DNA of 64,000 nucleotides from Fundicoccus sp052116145 (GCF_052116145.1 NZ_JBQKLQ010000002.1:308546-372545), one strand, 5' to 3'. Positions 17,856 through 26,840 are shown, numbered from the stretch's first letter. Translations and numbers: made by a program. Notes: generated from the sequence alone by a model not told the origin.

Positions 17856-18557
17856 ATGATAATGACTAATATATTTGAAAGTATCAAAAATAATTTAGAC
17901 TTGAGTCAGAACAAATCGTTGAAAGAATCCGTCTACCAAGCCCTAAGAAAAACAATCATTTTAGGTGATATTCCGGCAGGTATGCGTATAAATGAAATGG
18001 AATTAGCTGATGTCTTAAATATTAGCCGTACCCCCATTCGTTATGCTTTAAAAGAACTGACGCAAGAAAATTTGGTTGAACATCAACTAGGAATTGGAAC
18101 GGTCGTTAAAGGAATCAAGATGAAAGATGCCTATGAAATTTATGACATCCGCAAATCGCTCGATACATTAGCCACAGTAAAAGCGATGCAAAATATGACG
18201 GCAGATGACTATCAAGCACTCGAAACTTTATTGACTTACGGCGAAAAACTAAATAAAGAGGACCGCGTCGATGAAGTGTTGCAAAATTTCTCTGATTTTA
18301 ATTCTTTTATTTACGATAAATCAGAAATGCTACGCTTAAGACAAATTGTAACGGAGCTGCAAACCTATCTCGTTTATTTTCGTGATGTCGCAATTCGCTC
18401 CTCAGCTAGACGCCACATCGCCTTAGAAGAACATTGGCTCATATTGAAAGGTATGAGAAATAACGACATCGAATCTATTACCTTGATGGTTCATGATCAC
18501 CTCGATCGTTCGCTCCAATTTATTATCCAAGAAATGGAGCAACGTCATATTGACTAG
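17856..18557 (+). CDS. citO: GntR-family citrate regulator (CitO-like)
   Basis: A 233-residue regulator. The winged helix at residues 20-85 holds ISRTPIRYALKELTQENLVE, the GntR recognition region. A FadR-type all-helical ligand domain (residues 90-225) has metal-ligand-like His residues (EEHWLIL, VHDHLDRS). CitO of Enterococcus faecalis, a GntR activator responding to citrate, sits in an equivalent locus, and that context supports the name. AAAGGAG precedes the ATG. The stop overlaps the proposed start of citG. Confidence 0.82.
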   Translation: MIMTNIFESIKNNLDLSQNKSLKESVYQALRKTIILGDIPAGMRINEMELADVLNISRTPIRYALKELTQENLVEHQLGIGTVVKGIKMKDAYEIYDIRKSLDTLATVKAMQNMTADDYQALETLLTYGEKLNKEDRVDEVLQNFSDFNSFIYDKSEMLRLRQIVTELQTYLVYFRDVAIRSSARRHIALEEHWLILKGMRNNDIESITLMVHDHLDRSLQFIIQEMEQRHID

Positions 18558-19473
18558 AAATTCTCAAACATTAATCAAATACGTTGCAGATGCTGCTATC
18601 CAAGCACTTTATTGTGAATTAAACTTATCCCCTAAACCTGGTCTAGTCGACCGCTATAACAGTGGCTCGCACCATGACATGAACTATCAAACATTCTGCG
18701 ATAGTATCGTTGCTTTAACTCCCTTCTTTTCAGACTATGTAACATTAGGTTTTGAACATCAGGGAGACTTAGAAGAACTGTTCATACAAGTCCGCGATGT
18801 TGGAGTATGTGCCGAAAAAGCGATGCTGTTAGCAACTAAAGGGATTAACACACATAAGGGGGCTAATTTTTCTTTCGCAGTTATTTTGGGAGCTACGGGT
18901 TACTATTTAAATCAAGAACCGGGCTTAGTTTTTTCTCTACAAGACATTGATGGCATTTTTCAAATTGTCCAGCAGATGACGCGCAATTTAGTGGACAAGG
19001 ATTTCTCAAACTTACATCTGAAAACAAAACTCTCCTACGGCGAAAAGTTATTCTTGGAAAAAGGACTCACCGGTATACGCGGGGAAGCTTCCGCTGGTTA
19101 TCCAGCGCTACGTGAAGTTTTAATGCCCTTTTTGCGCGAGCAAAAAACAACTGATGAAGCGGTTGAGACGCAGTTTTTACGTGGGATGCTTTTACTGATG
19201 AGTGAAGTAGAAGATGGTAATATCCTTCACCGAGGCGGTTACGATGCTTGGCTGCAAGTAAAAGGCGAGACAAAAGAGCTTCATCAGGCCAACTTTGACA
19301 CGGAAACTTTACATGCTGAGTTAGTCAATTACGATCAAGTGATGAGGGACCGTCATTTAAGTCCTGGTGGAACGGCTGATTTACTTTCACTTGGCTTTTA
19401 CTTGGCCTACTTGGAAGGTTTTATCACGAATTTTGGGGATTCTACTTCTTGCTTGAAGCATGTCTCATTGTGA
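18550..19473 (+). CDS. citG: Triphosphoribosyl-dephospho-CoA synthase CitG
   Basis: CitG makes the citrate lyase prosthetic-group precursor from dephospho-CoA and ATP. Family motifs are NLSPKPGLVDRYNSGSHHDM (about residue 25), NTHKGANFS (about 100), RGEASAGYPALRE (about 178) and HLSPGGTADLL (about 270). The start is proposed as TTG at 18550: GGAG lies ten bases upstream and the frame overlaps the citO stop by eight bases. The nearest ATG (18493) would overlap citO by 65 bases and add residues not typical of the family. With the TTG the protein has 307 residues. Confidence 0.92.
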   Translation: MTRNSQTLIKYVADAAIQALYCELNLSPKPGLVDRYNSGSHHDMNYQTFCDSIVALTPFFSDYVTLGFEHQGDLEELFIQVRDVGVCAEKAMLLATKGINTHKGANFSFAVILGATGYYLNQEPGLVFSLQDIDGIFQIVQQMTRNLVDKDFSNLHLKTKLSYGEKLFLEKGLTGIRGEASAGYPALREVLMPFLREQKTTDEAVETQFLRGMLLLMSEVEDGNILHRGGYDAWLQVKGETKELHQANFDTETLHAELVNYDQVMRDRHLSPGGTADLLSLGFYLAYLEGFITNFGDSTSCLKHVSL

Positions 19474-19509
19474 AAGAGTGATTTTCTGCTTCACCTAAGA
19501 TTGAACTAA

Positions 19510-19541
19510 AAGAGGCCAGGACAATTTGTCCGGCCTCTTTC
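19510..19541. terminator. Bidirectional terminator between citG and the M20 hydrolase
   Basis: AGAGGCC...GGACAATTTGTCC...GGCCTCT forms a tight stem flanked by AAAA on the left and TTT on the right, serving convergent genes. Confidence 0.8.
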
Positions 19542-19555
19542 TCATATTTCATATC

Positions 19556-20746
19556 TTAAGAATTCAAGTAATCCAGTGCATAAGCTACATGGAAGTTGAC
19601 CATGATCGGTAAGGCACGCTCATCGAGGTCAAATTGATTGTGATGCAAGCCGTAAGAGGTTTCCTGGGAACTGTTCACCCCTACGCGACCATATAGTCCT
19701 GGAGCTAGGGTCAATAAATCAGCGAAATCATCGGCTACCATGCTTGGCAATTTAGAGGTAATCACGTGTTGACTACCGCCAAGAAATTCTGCTGCAACTC
19801 TTGCACCGCGTTTTGCTTGGACTTCGTTGTTAATGACGGGCAAGGCTGCCGAATAATTCTCGAACGTCACCGTCGCACCGTGAATTTGGGCAGTCAAACA
19901 GGCAACTGCTTCTACTTTCGCAATCATGCGGTTTCGTGTGTCGTGAGTCATCGCTCGGATTGTGCCTTGAATATAGGCACGATCAGCCACAACATTGTAG
20001 CGTGTCCCCGCTTCAAAACGGCCGATACCAATTACAACAGGATCTAAAGGATCCACTTGGCGGGAAACAATATGTTGGATTTCAGTGACAATATTTGCTC
20101 CCACTACTAAAGCATCGACACCGCGGTGGGGTTGAGCCGCATGAGCATTTACCCCTGCAACTTCAATCGTAAAAATATCACAGGAAGCATTTTGCGGGCC
20201 CGCGATGGCTTCAATTTTCCCCAGAGGAACATTGGGATCGACGTGAAGTCCGACTACTTCGTCGACTCCATCGATTAAGCCACTGTCAACGAATTGGCGT
20301 GCCCCGGCACCAATTTCTTCTGCTTGTTGAAAGGCTAGTAGCACCGTACCTCCAAAGGTATGACGGTTATCCTTTAAATACTTGGCGGCGCCTAATAGTG
20401 CTGCCGTGTGAGCATCGTGGCCACAAGCATGATTAAGGCCGGCTTTCTTTGAAGAATAGTCTGTTTCTTTTAAATCCGGCACTTCGAGCGCATCGATATC
20501 TGCCCGTAAGAGTAGACTGCGTTGGCGTTGCGTTTCATTAGCATCAACTTGAGTGCCAATGATTTTGGCTAAAGTCCCTGTCTCACCTATTGTTTCAAAC
20601 GAAATATCCAGTTTGTTAAGAATCGATTGAATCGTGGCAGCTGTTTCATATTCTTTAAGACTCGGTTCAGGATTTTGATGGAAATGGCGTCGCCACTCGC
20701 TTAGTTGGGGAGTCAAAGCTAAAATGTCAGGTAAAAGGTGCTTCAT
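19556..20746 (-). CDS. M20-family amidohydrolase
   Basis: A 396-residue zinc-dependent hydrolase of the hippurate/N-acyl-amino-acid amidohydrolase group. Metal and catalytic motifs are HACGHDAHTAALLGAA (about residue 106), QQAEEIGAGARQF (about 140) and GLHVDP (about 167). A dimerisation domain follows (RGVDALVVGANIVTEIQ). It is the last gene of the metNIQ unit; the same association with methionine-type ABC transporters is known from streptococci, suggesting it frees methionine or a related amino acid from an N-acyl or peptide form taken up by the transporter. Confidence 0.85.
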   Translation of the reverse strand: MKHLLPDILALTPQLSEWRRHFHQNPEPSLKEYETAATIQSILNKLDISFETIGETGTLAKIIGTQVDANETQRQRSLLLRADIDALEVPDLKETDYSSKKAGLNHACGHDAHTAALLGAAKYLKDNRHTFGGTVLLAFQQAEEIGAGARQFVDSGLIDGVDEVVGLHVDPNVPLGKIEAIAGPQNASCDIFTIEVAGVNAHAAQPHRGVDALVVGANIVTEIQHIVSRQVDPLDPVVIGIGRFEAGTRYNVVADRAYIQGTIRAMTHDTRNRMIAKVEAVACLTAQIHGATVTFENYSAALPVINNEVQAKRGARVAAEFLGGSQHVITSKLPSMVADDFADLLTLAPGLYGRVGVNSSQETSYGLHHNQFDLDERALPIMVNFHVAYALDYLNS

Positions 20747-20848
20747 TCGATACCCTTCTTTCTCTTATCACGTCGTCCATTCAATAAGAAAAGCAAAGTC
20801 GGTCAACACATAAGTTGACCGACCGCTTTGCTTTTGAGTTACAGTTAA

Positions 20849-21745
20849 TTATTCAGCATCTTCTTCTGATTCTGCATCCTCAGCGTTAGCATCAGACTCT
20901 TCTGCGTCATCACCAAAAACAGGTGCGCCTTCCCAGATTGGCTTGTCTCCACCGTTTGATAAGTCATAAATAGCTTGAGCGACTTCCTCTGTTTGGTAAA
21001 GTTCTACAATCCGGATCAAGGTTTCGTTGTCTTTTGTTTCTTCAGTTGCAGCAATGACATTTTTGTACAATTCATTTAATTGGTCTGGATAATCTGCATC
21101 AACGAAAATAGCTTCTTTCAATGAAAGACCAGCATCAGTTGCGAAGTTGGTGTTGATGATAGCAGCAGCCACGTCTGGTAAGACAACTGCTAATTGAGCC
21201 GCATCTAATTCTTCAAATTGTAAGTTTAATGGGTTATCAGTAATGTCTTCAGTAGTCGCTAGAGCGCCCACTGCATCATCCACTTCAATCACACCGGCGA
21301 TTTCTAACGCTAGAATCGCACGACCGCCATTAGTTGGGTCATTGGGAATCGCGACTACATCGCCATCTTGCAACTCGTCCAATGAGCTGATTTTTTCAGA
21401 GTAAGTACCCATCGGCGATACAAAGGTGAACCCTAAAGGTGCCAATGTACCATCATTAGAAGCATTCCAGTCTTCTAAAAAGGCTACGTGTTGGAACGCG
21501 TTCAAGTCTAATGAGCCATTTTGTAAGGCAACGTTGGGTTGGTTATAGTCGGTGAACAGTTCTAATTCAACCGTGATATCTTCTTTAGCGGCTGCATCGA
21601 CCACAATTTGCCAAATTTCTTCAGCTGGTCCAGATACGATTCCGACGGTTACGGTTTCTTGTGCTAAAGCGCTCGTTGCACCGAAGCCTGCTAATAATCC
21701 TGCTGCTAATGTCGTTACGCCTAATTTTTTAATCCAGTTTTTCAT
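20849..21745 (-). CDS. metQ: MetQ/NlpA-family substrate-binding protein
   Basis: A 298-residue solute-binding protein of the NlpA family, which normally delivers methionine to MetNI. Matching regions include VTVGIVSGPAEEIWQ, LQNGSLDLNAFQH, IPNDPTNGGRAILAL and AAIINTNFATDAGL. Unlike typical Gram-positive MetQ, the signal peptide ends ATSALAQE with no lipobox cysteine, so it may be released or held another way. The C-terminus is an acidic tail (DDAEESDANAEDAESEEDAE). Confidence 0.88.
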   Translation of the reverse strand: MKNWIKKLGVTTLAAGLLAGFGATSALAQETVTVGIVSGPAEEIWQIVVDAAAKEDITVELELFTDYNQPNVALQNGSLDLNAFQHVAFLEDWNASNDGTLAPLGFTFVSPMGTYSEKISSLDELQDGDVVAIPNDPTNGGRAILALEIAGVIEVDDAVGALATTEDITDNPLNLQFEELDAAQLAVVLPDVAAAIINTNFATDAGLSLKEAIFVDADYPDQLNELYKNVIAATEETKDNETLIRIVELYQTEEVAQAIYDLSNGGDKPIWEGAPVFGDDAEESDANAEDAESEEDAE

Positions 21746-21801
21746 TATAATTTCCCCTTTTTAGTTGTTTTAGTGTTATTAATCAATAGCATTGCTGATG
21801 G

Positions 21802-22503
21802 TCAGTGTTCAACTTTACGAATCAACCAGTTAAAAATCAGTTGACTAACGAAAACAATAATTAAAATTAAAACCGTGGAAACAAGTATGACGTCCATTCG
21901 ACTACGTTGGTATCCTCTGGCAATTGCCATCGTTCCCAAGCCGCCCCCGCCAACTGCACCAGCCATGGCCGTTAAACCAATTACGTTGATTACCGTTGAG
22001 GCGCTCACCCGTAAAAGTGCTGGCAAACCTTCGCGTAAATAAACGCGGTAAATGATATCAAATGGGCTTGAACCCATTGCTTGAGCTGCTTCGACCACAC
22101 CGGGATCCACTTCCAAGAGGGCAATCTCCACTTGGCGGGCGAAGAAAGGAATCGTTCCGATGACAATCGGGACCGTAGCAGCTGTTGCTCCAATGGTCGT
22201 GCCGACTATGAGCCGAGTCACGTTAACTAATAAGGCTAAGAGAATGATGAATGGAATCGAACGAAAGACGTTGATTAAAGCATCCAATATTTTAAAAACC
22301 GCCTGATTGGGTAAAATACCATTAGGTCCCGTAACTGTAATAATCACCCCTAAGATCAAGCCGAGTGTACCCCCAGCCACAATAGTCAAACCGAGCATAT
22401 ACAATGTTTCCCAGGTCGCTTCGATAAAACCATCACGTAGCGGCCAAGCGTGTGGCAGCCATTCTTCCATGAAACTATTAAAACTTAAAATGAGTTGTGT
22501 CAT
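21802..22503 (-). CDS. metI: Methionine-type ABC transporter permease MetI
   Basis: A 233-residue permease with five to six membrane helices and the cytoplasmic EAA loop VEAAQAMGSSPFDIIYRVYL that contacts the ATPase. MetI forms the membrane channel of the MetNIQ importer. AGGAGGGATAAC precedes the ATG, and the start follows the metN stop by one base. Confidence 0.93.
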   Translation of the reverse strand: MTQLILSFNSFMEEWLPHAWPLRDGFIEATWETLYMLGLTIVAGGTLGLILGVIITVTGPNGILPNQAVFKILDALINVFRSIPFIILLALLVNVTRLIVGTTIGATAATVPIVIGTIPFFARQVEIALLEVDPGVVEAAQAMGSSPFDIIYRVYLREGLPALLRVSASTVINVIGLTAMAGAVGGGGLGTMAIARGYQRSRMDVILVSTVLILIIVFVSQLIFNWLIRKVEH

Positions 22504-22504
22504 G

Positions 22505-23046
22505 TTATCCCTCCTTTGTCACGTATTCTTCAAGCAGTTCGCTGACTGAATCGACCGTTACGCTATTTTCACGTAAGTAAGCGACACTCCGCTTGATATT
22601 ATTGCTGTCACCGGAGAAAGCTACTAGTAAATTTCCAACCGGTGTATTTTGTAAAATTTCAACATGACCATAAATAATGTTGACCGTCACATCGAAGTCT
22701 TTCACCAAGGTAGCGATTAAGGGTTGGGTTGTGCTAACCCCAACATAACTCAAGCGAGCGAGAATCCCATCGCGATTTAATTGCTGCGTTTCTGGATGTT
22801 GTAAAACGGTAGCCAATTCTTGGTCAAAATGGGTTGCAGTATCAATAAACTCTTTTGTTAGTTGTTCTTTTGGCTGGGTGAAAATATCAATAATGGTACC
22901 TTGCTCCAGAATACGACCATCTTCCATGACCGCCACTTTATGGCATAAGTCTTTTACTACTGACATTTCATGCGTAATAATGACAATCGTTAGACCTAGT
23001 TTTTCGTTTAATTCTCTCAATAAATCGAGAATCGAACTGATTGTTT
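22505..23046 (-). pseudogene. metN: metN, C-terminal part (gene split by an IS3-family element)
   Basis: Resumes the ATPase at ISSILDLLRELNEKLGLTIV, followed by the H-loop IITHEMSVVKDLC and the C-terminal ACT-like NIL domain (VGVSTTQPLIATLVKDF...). The N-terminal half is at 24702-25220. The IS lies right after the Walker B/D-loop (LDP), so neither half alone can be a working ATPase. No obvious target duplication is seen at the junctions. Confidence 0.9.
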
Positions 23047-23115
23047 TTGCTATGCTCTCTATAAAGTAGACAGAGAAATAAAAAAACTCTACTACTTTTA
23101 TAGGGGGCTATTTCT

Positions 23116-23799
23116 ATGTCAGGAAGAACAACTAAACATACATTGGAGGAGCGTGTTAGTGCAGTTCGACGTGTTACTGAAGAATATCATAGTTACAGTC
23201 AAGTCGCACGAGACTACTTAGTCGATCCCTTAACGATAGAAGCTTGGGTTAGAAAATATCAACTGGATGGCTTAGAAGGGTTGAAAGTATCTAAATCACA
23301 TAAGAATTATTCGAACGAACTTAAATATGCTGCTGTTCAAGCTTATTTATTCGGTCACCTTAGTTCACAGGCATGCTGTGAAAAATATGGCATCTCTGAT
23401 GGTTCAGTGTTAAGAACGTGGATTAAACAGTATACTAATGGTGAGGATTTAAAATCTATTAGTAAAGGGAGATCGACGATGACTAAAGCGCGTAAAACAA
23501 CACACCAGGAACGATTGGAAATTGCACAACACTGTCTGGCAGAAGATAAAAATTATCAGAAGATGGCTGATTTGTACAACGTTTCTTATTCACAAGTTTA
23601 TCAATGGGTTCGCAAATATCAAGCGCATGGCCCCGATGCATTAATTGATCGACGTGGCCGTACGTTAGAGTCGAAATCCAAGCTGAGTGAACAAGAGATT
23701 CTTCAACTGAGAATCAAAGAGTTGGAGCGTCGTAATACCTATTTAGAAGCAGAGAATGGTCTAATAAAAAAGTTGAAAGAAATCGAAAGGAGGCGGTAA
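23116..23799 (+). CDS. IS3-family transposase OrfA
   Basis: A 227-residue protein with two helix-turn-helix segments (SQVARDYLVDPLTIEAWVRK near residue 32, and KMADLYNVSYSQVYQWVRKY near residue 155) and a leucine-zipper-like tail. The DNA-binding half of the transposase. Near its end the heptamer A-AAA-AAG (23766-23772) lies in the correct frame for a -1 shift into orfB, followed by the hairpin GGCGGTAACCGCC (23793-23805). Confidence 0.9.
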   Translation: MSGRTTKHTLEERVSAVRRVTEEYHSYSQVARDYLVDPLTIEAWVRKYQLDGLEGLKVSKSHKNYSNELKYAAVQAYLFGHLSSQACCEKYGISDGSVLRTWIKQYTNGEDLKSISKGRSTMTKARKTTHQERLEIAQHCLAEDKNYQKMADLYNVSYSQVYQWVRKYQAHGPDALIDRRGRTLESKSKLSEQEILQLRIKELERRNTYLEAENGLIKKLKEIERRR

Positions 23800-23843
23800 C
23801 CGCCACAGCAGTAAGAAACGATTCTAAGTTTAAAGCGATTCAG

Positions 23844-24686
23844 ATGCATCACGAAGAAACAGGCTGTACCATTACCCTATTATGCAATTTATTAGAGGTG
23901 TCACGGTCCGGCTACTATAAGTGGCTAAATCGTGAAGAAACCGTACTAGATCAAGAAAATGCCTGGCTAATGGCTGAAATCGAATGGGTCTTCCAATTAT
24001 ATGAGGGGATTTTTGGCTATCGTCGTGTACAGATACATATTAATCGTTATCACTCAAGAAATTATAGTTTGAAAAGGATTCGCCGCTTAATGCAATTAAT
24101 GGGCTTGAAGTCCCATATTCGCCGCGCAAAGGGGTATAGTGCTCAAGCGAGTTATCGTAATATAGAACCCAACCGACTGAATCGTGAATTTAGCGCAGAT
24201 AGACCCAATGAAAAATGGGTCACAGATATTACTCATCTCTTCTTTGGTATGAGTCAGAAAGCGTATCTAAGTGTAATAAAGGACCTTTATGATGGCTCAA
24301 TTATTGCCTATCAAGTGAGCTTAAAAAATGATACCGTTTTAGTGATGGATACCTTAAATCAAGCAATTCAGGTTGCACCTGAAACAGGCATTTTAATTCA
24401 TAGCGATCGCGGTAGTCAATATACTTCTGGTGAATATCGTCAATTTACGACACAACAAGGATATATTAGGAGTATGTCGCGTACAGGTGAAGTGTTAGAT
24501 AATGCGCCTATTGAAAGCTTCTTTAGCCATTTTAAATGTGAATGTTACCATTTAAAAAAGTTTCTGACTTATGAAAAATTAGTAGAAGCTATCGATAGTT
24601 ACATCAGGTTTTATAACGAAACACGATTCCAATCTAAATTAAACAACCTGACACCATTGGAGTTTCGGAATCAGGTTGCAGCTTAA
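23844..24686 (+). CDS. IS3-family transposase OrfB (DDE integrase domain)
   Basis: Catalytic half of the transposase. DDE residues are seen in WVTDITHLFF, LIHSDRGSQYTS and DNAPIESFFSHFKCE. Its frame is open from the slippery A6G at 23766, so the active protein is expected to be an OrfAB fusion made by -1 frameshifting. The ATG at 23844 may not be used. Confidence 0.9.
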   Translation: MHHEETGCTITLLCNLLEVSRSGYYKWLNREETVLDQENAWLMAEIEWVFQLYEGIFGYRRVQIHINRYHSRNYSLKRIRRLMQLMGLKSHIRRAKGYSAQASYRNIEPNRLNREFSADRPNEKWVTDITHLFFGMSQKAYLSVIKDLYDGSIIAYQVSLKNDTVLVMDTLNQAIQVAPETGILIHSDRGSQYTSGEYRQFTTQQGYIRSMSRTGEVLDNAPIESFFSHFKCECYHLKKFLTYEKLVEAIDSYIRFYNETRFQSKLNNLTPLEFRNQVAA

Positions 24687-24701
24687 ATTTTATTTTATTA
24701 C

Positions 24702-25220
24702 AGGGTCCAAGGCGCTTGTTGCTTCATCACACAACAGGACATCTGGATCATTGGCGAGGGCACGCGCTATCGCAACCCGTTGCTTTTGACCTCCTGATAA
24801 TTGGCTAGGGAAATTATCGGTTTTTTCTTTCAAACCAACTAAGCTGAGCAATTCAGCTACTTTCGCAGCCACTTCTTTCTTATTCAATCCGCTGCCTTTT
24901 AATGGGAAAGCGACATTTTCAAAAATCGTGCGTGATTCCATTAAGTTAAAATGTTGAAAAATCATCCCAATTTTCTTACGAGCTTCCCTTAAATCTTTAG
25001 GTGCTAACTCCATTAAATTCTGTCCATTGACATTGACTGTTCCTTTAGTTGGTCTTTGTAACAAGTTAATCGTCCGCACTAACGTACTTTTCCCCGCACC
25101 ACTATAACCAACAATTCCAAAGATCTCGCCTTGTTCGACTGCCATCGAAACATCTTTCACCGCTGTGACGACACGATCATCGTCATGAAAAATCACATCT
25201 ATATCACGTAATTCAATCAC
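24702..25220 (-). pseudogene. metN: metN, N-terminal part (gene split by an IS3-family element)
   Basis: Contains Walker A (GYSGAGKSTLVR), the Q-loop (IFQHFNLM), the ABC signature LSGGQKQRVAIARAL and Walker B (VLLCDEATSALDP). The reading then enters the IS and stops. It is the first gene of the metNIQ operon and follows the cobalamin riboswitch. Loss of a continuous ATPase should disable the transporter unless the IS excises or another ATPase substitutes. Confidence 0.9.
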
Positions 25221-25256
25221 ATATGTACCTCCTCTAAATACTGCATTTACTTACAA

Positions 25257-25285
25257 ATAAAAACCGCTCATCTATGGATGAACGG
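25257..25285 (-). terminator. Leader hairpin with U-tract before metN
   Basis: CCGTTCATC/GATGAGCGG stem followed by UUUUUAUUU on the minus strand, downstream of the cobalamin riboswitch and about 37 bases before metN. Confidence 0.65.
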
Positions 25286-25286
25286 C

Positions 25287-25326
25287 AAAAAAACGATAGA
25301 GAGTCTGTATTAGAATTCCATCGTTT
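25287..25326 (-). terminator. Riboswitch expression-platform terminator
   Basis: On the minus strand AAACGATGGA pairs with TCTATCGTTT, followed by TTTTTTT. It lies directly after the cobalamin aptamer, suggesting transcriptional control of metNIQ. Confidence 0.7.
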
Positions 25327-25356
25327 CTTCTTTTCCATCCCCGAAAAATAGAAACT

Positions 25357-25534
25357 AAATTATTTGGCAGGTCTCCTGGCTCATGCTTCGTCCTACTACA
25401 GCCCTTCCCGTATTCCTAACCTACAGCTAGGTGATACAGTGGTTTACTGATTCGTCCACACTAACAGTTGCGGGGGCAGCTCCAGCTTTCAACTGGATTC
25501 CCTTTTAAGGCATTGCGATGCCGCCAAATAATTA
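25357..25534 (-). promoter_or_regulatory. Cobalamin (B12) riboswitch upstream of metNIQ
   Basis: On the minus strand the aptamer shows AAAGGGAATCC, the core GCTGCCCCCGCAACTGT (25463-25480) and the B12 box GAGCCAGGAGACCTGCC (25366-25382). It is closed by a P1 stem AATTATTTGGC/GCCAAATAATT. All hallmark elements are intact. Control of a methionine-type ABC transporter by B12 is unusual. Confidence 0.92.
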
Positions 25535-25702
25535 GGCACTATATATTGTATTGTAACACTATATTTTAAGCCCATTAACACTACATGTAGTATTGCAACA
25601 TATTCATTAAGCTAATCATAGGTTATTTAGATTTCTATAAAGTAAGGTTAATAGCACAATTAGACAGATTGTCTTACATAGAAAGAGAGCTGGAATAAAC
25701 TT

Positions 25703-25990
25703 TCAGCCTCGCTTTTTTTCACGTTGGGTGATTTTATATGGTTCACCTTTGCTATCATAGGTAATCCATTCGCCCACCGGGTCTCCTTTTTCAAAGTAGC
25801 CTGAACGCTTAATGGTGCCATCAATGCGGTACCATTCCCAATAGCCTTCTGGTTGGTCGTCAACTATTTTGCCTTTTGACCAGATGGTCTCGCCACTTGC
25901 ATGGTACTTGATTGTGTAGCCATCCACTACTTCTATTTTCTTTTGCTTGATGCTTTTTGGATTGATTTTCTCACTTTTATTGCTCATCAT
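25703..25990 (-). CDS. MORN-like repeat protein (YwqK-type)
   Basis: A 95-residue protein with MORN-like pattern: GETIWSKGKIVDDQPEGYWEW, then GTIKRSGYFEKGDPVGEWITY. Similar repeats occur in proteins annotated as YwqK-type antitoxins, but no toxin gene is adjacent. The start at 25990 follows GGGAGG by seven bases; upstream in-frame starts lack a ribosome binding site. Confidence 0.6.
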   Translation of the reverse strand: MMSNKSEKINPKSIKQKKIEVVDGYTIKYHASGETIWSKGKIVDDQPEGYWEWYRIDGTIKRSGYFEKGDPVGEWITYDSKGEPYKITQREKKRG

Positions 25991-26125
25991 GCTTATCCTC
26001 CCAACTTTATTTGACTGCAAAAATTCATTCTGATTCTATTCCTTTAACTCAAAGTATAGTGTCAGACACCGTAACGTTTTATCGCGCGTTGGAATTGCCT
26101 TTTCACAACCATATGACCTTGACCA

Positions 26126-26590
26126 CTAGACCTCAAATTTTTCTAACACAAAATTGTTGTTAGACGTGTTTATCACGACATCAAAGTGTTCGCTGTAAGG
26201 GTGCATAAACCGTTCATACTGAATTCGCCGCTGTGGGTGGAACTCTTTTAAATCAGTCAGTTTGACGCCCCGCTCTATGACATCACGATTTTCCCTTCTT
26301 CTGAGCTCTGTTTCGCTATCACAGTATAGATAAATCGATAGATCAAATAAGCCTAACTCTAAAAATGTAATGCTCATGCCCTCGATGAAACTAATTGGAT
26401 AGCTTGATGAAATTAAAGAGCTAGCCATATACTCCGTTTCGATGGTATAAAAATCTAGTCCATTTCGAATCATTTGAATGTCTCGTTTTAAAGCTGGCAA
26501 ATGGTGGGCTTGCGGGTGACAAGCTGTCATTTTGGCAGCATATGTTTGATGATTCAGTTTCTCTAAGATTTTCTGTACTATTGCTTCCAA
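26126..26590 (-). CDS. Uridine kinase-like protein lacking the P-loop
   Basis: A 154-residue protein resembling the C-terminal two thirds of uridine/phosphoribulokinase-type kinases: FIEGMSITFLELGLFDLSIYLYCDSETELRRRENRDVIERG followed by QYERFMHPYSEHFDVVINTS. No Walker A motif exists in the frame or just upstream, so it is either an N-terminally deleted pseudogene or a non-catalytic relative. The segment RRRENRDVIERG keeps the lid-like Arg residues. Confidence 0.5.
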   Translation of the reverse strand: MEAIVQKILEKLNHQTYAAKMTACHPQAHHLPALKRDIQMIRNGLDFYTIETEYMASSLISSSYPISFIEGMSITFLELGLFDLSIYLYCDSETELRRRENRDVIERGVKLTDLKEFHPQRRIQYERFMHPYSEHFDVVINTSNNNFVLEKFEV

Positions 26591-26767
26591 TTTTTCACTT
26601 TCTTTTTTTGACTAGGATTTACTTTACGGTTGTTCCATTATAATGCGACATCTTCTTCTCCTGCAAGTTTACTGATGGATGTGTGACGATTTGGTTTTGG
26701 GAAATACTAGACAGAAAAAGGTACATCTCAGGTTTTAAACCTCGATGTACCTTCTAAATTAATGTGA

Positions 26768-26840
26768 TGCCGGCTATAGGGATCGAACCTACGGCCTCCG
26801 CGTTACGAGTGCGATGCTCTACCAACTGAGCTAAACCGGC
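26768..26840 (-). tRNA. tRNA-Thr (anticodon CGT)
   Basis: A 73-nt cloverleaf on the minus strand: acceptor GCCGGTT/AGCCGGC with discriminator A, D arm GCTCAGTTGGTAGAGC, anticodon loop CTCGTAA (anticodon CGT, reading ACG) and T arm GTAGGTTCGATCCCTAT. CCA is not encoded. One A-C mismatch closes the anticodon stem. Confidence 0.93.

Larger units (their letters stand above)
23047..24701 (+). mobile_element. IS3-family (IS150-like) insertion sequence inside metN
   Basis: About 1.65 kb with overlapping orfA and orfB in the usual IS3 arrangement. Boundaries are set by where the metN reading stops matching (about 23047 and 24701). Convincing terminal inverted repeats or a target duplication could not be read by eye, so ends are accurate to a few bases only. 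Confidence 0.85.

Noticed and set aside
18493..18549. ATG at 18493 as the citG start
   Set aside because: It would overlap citO by 65 bases without a ribosome binding site, while TTG at 18550 has GGAG at normal spacing and gives the family N-terminus.
25703..25990. Toxin-antitoxin module at the MORN-like protein
   Set aside because: No neighbouring toxin-like gene is present; the antitoxin label in databases is not supported by context here.
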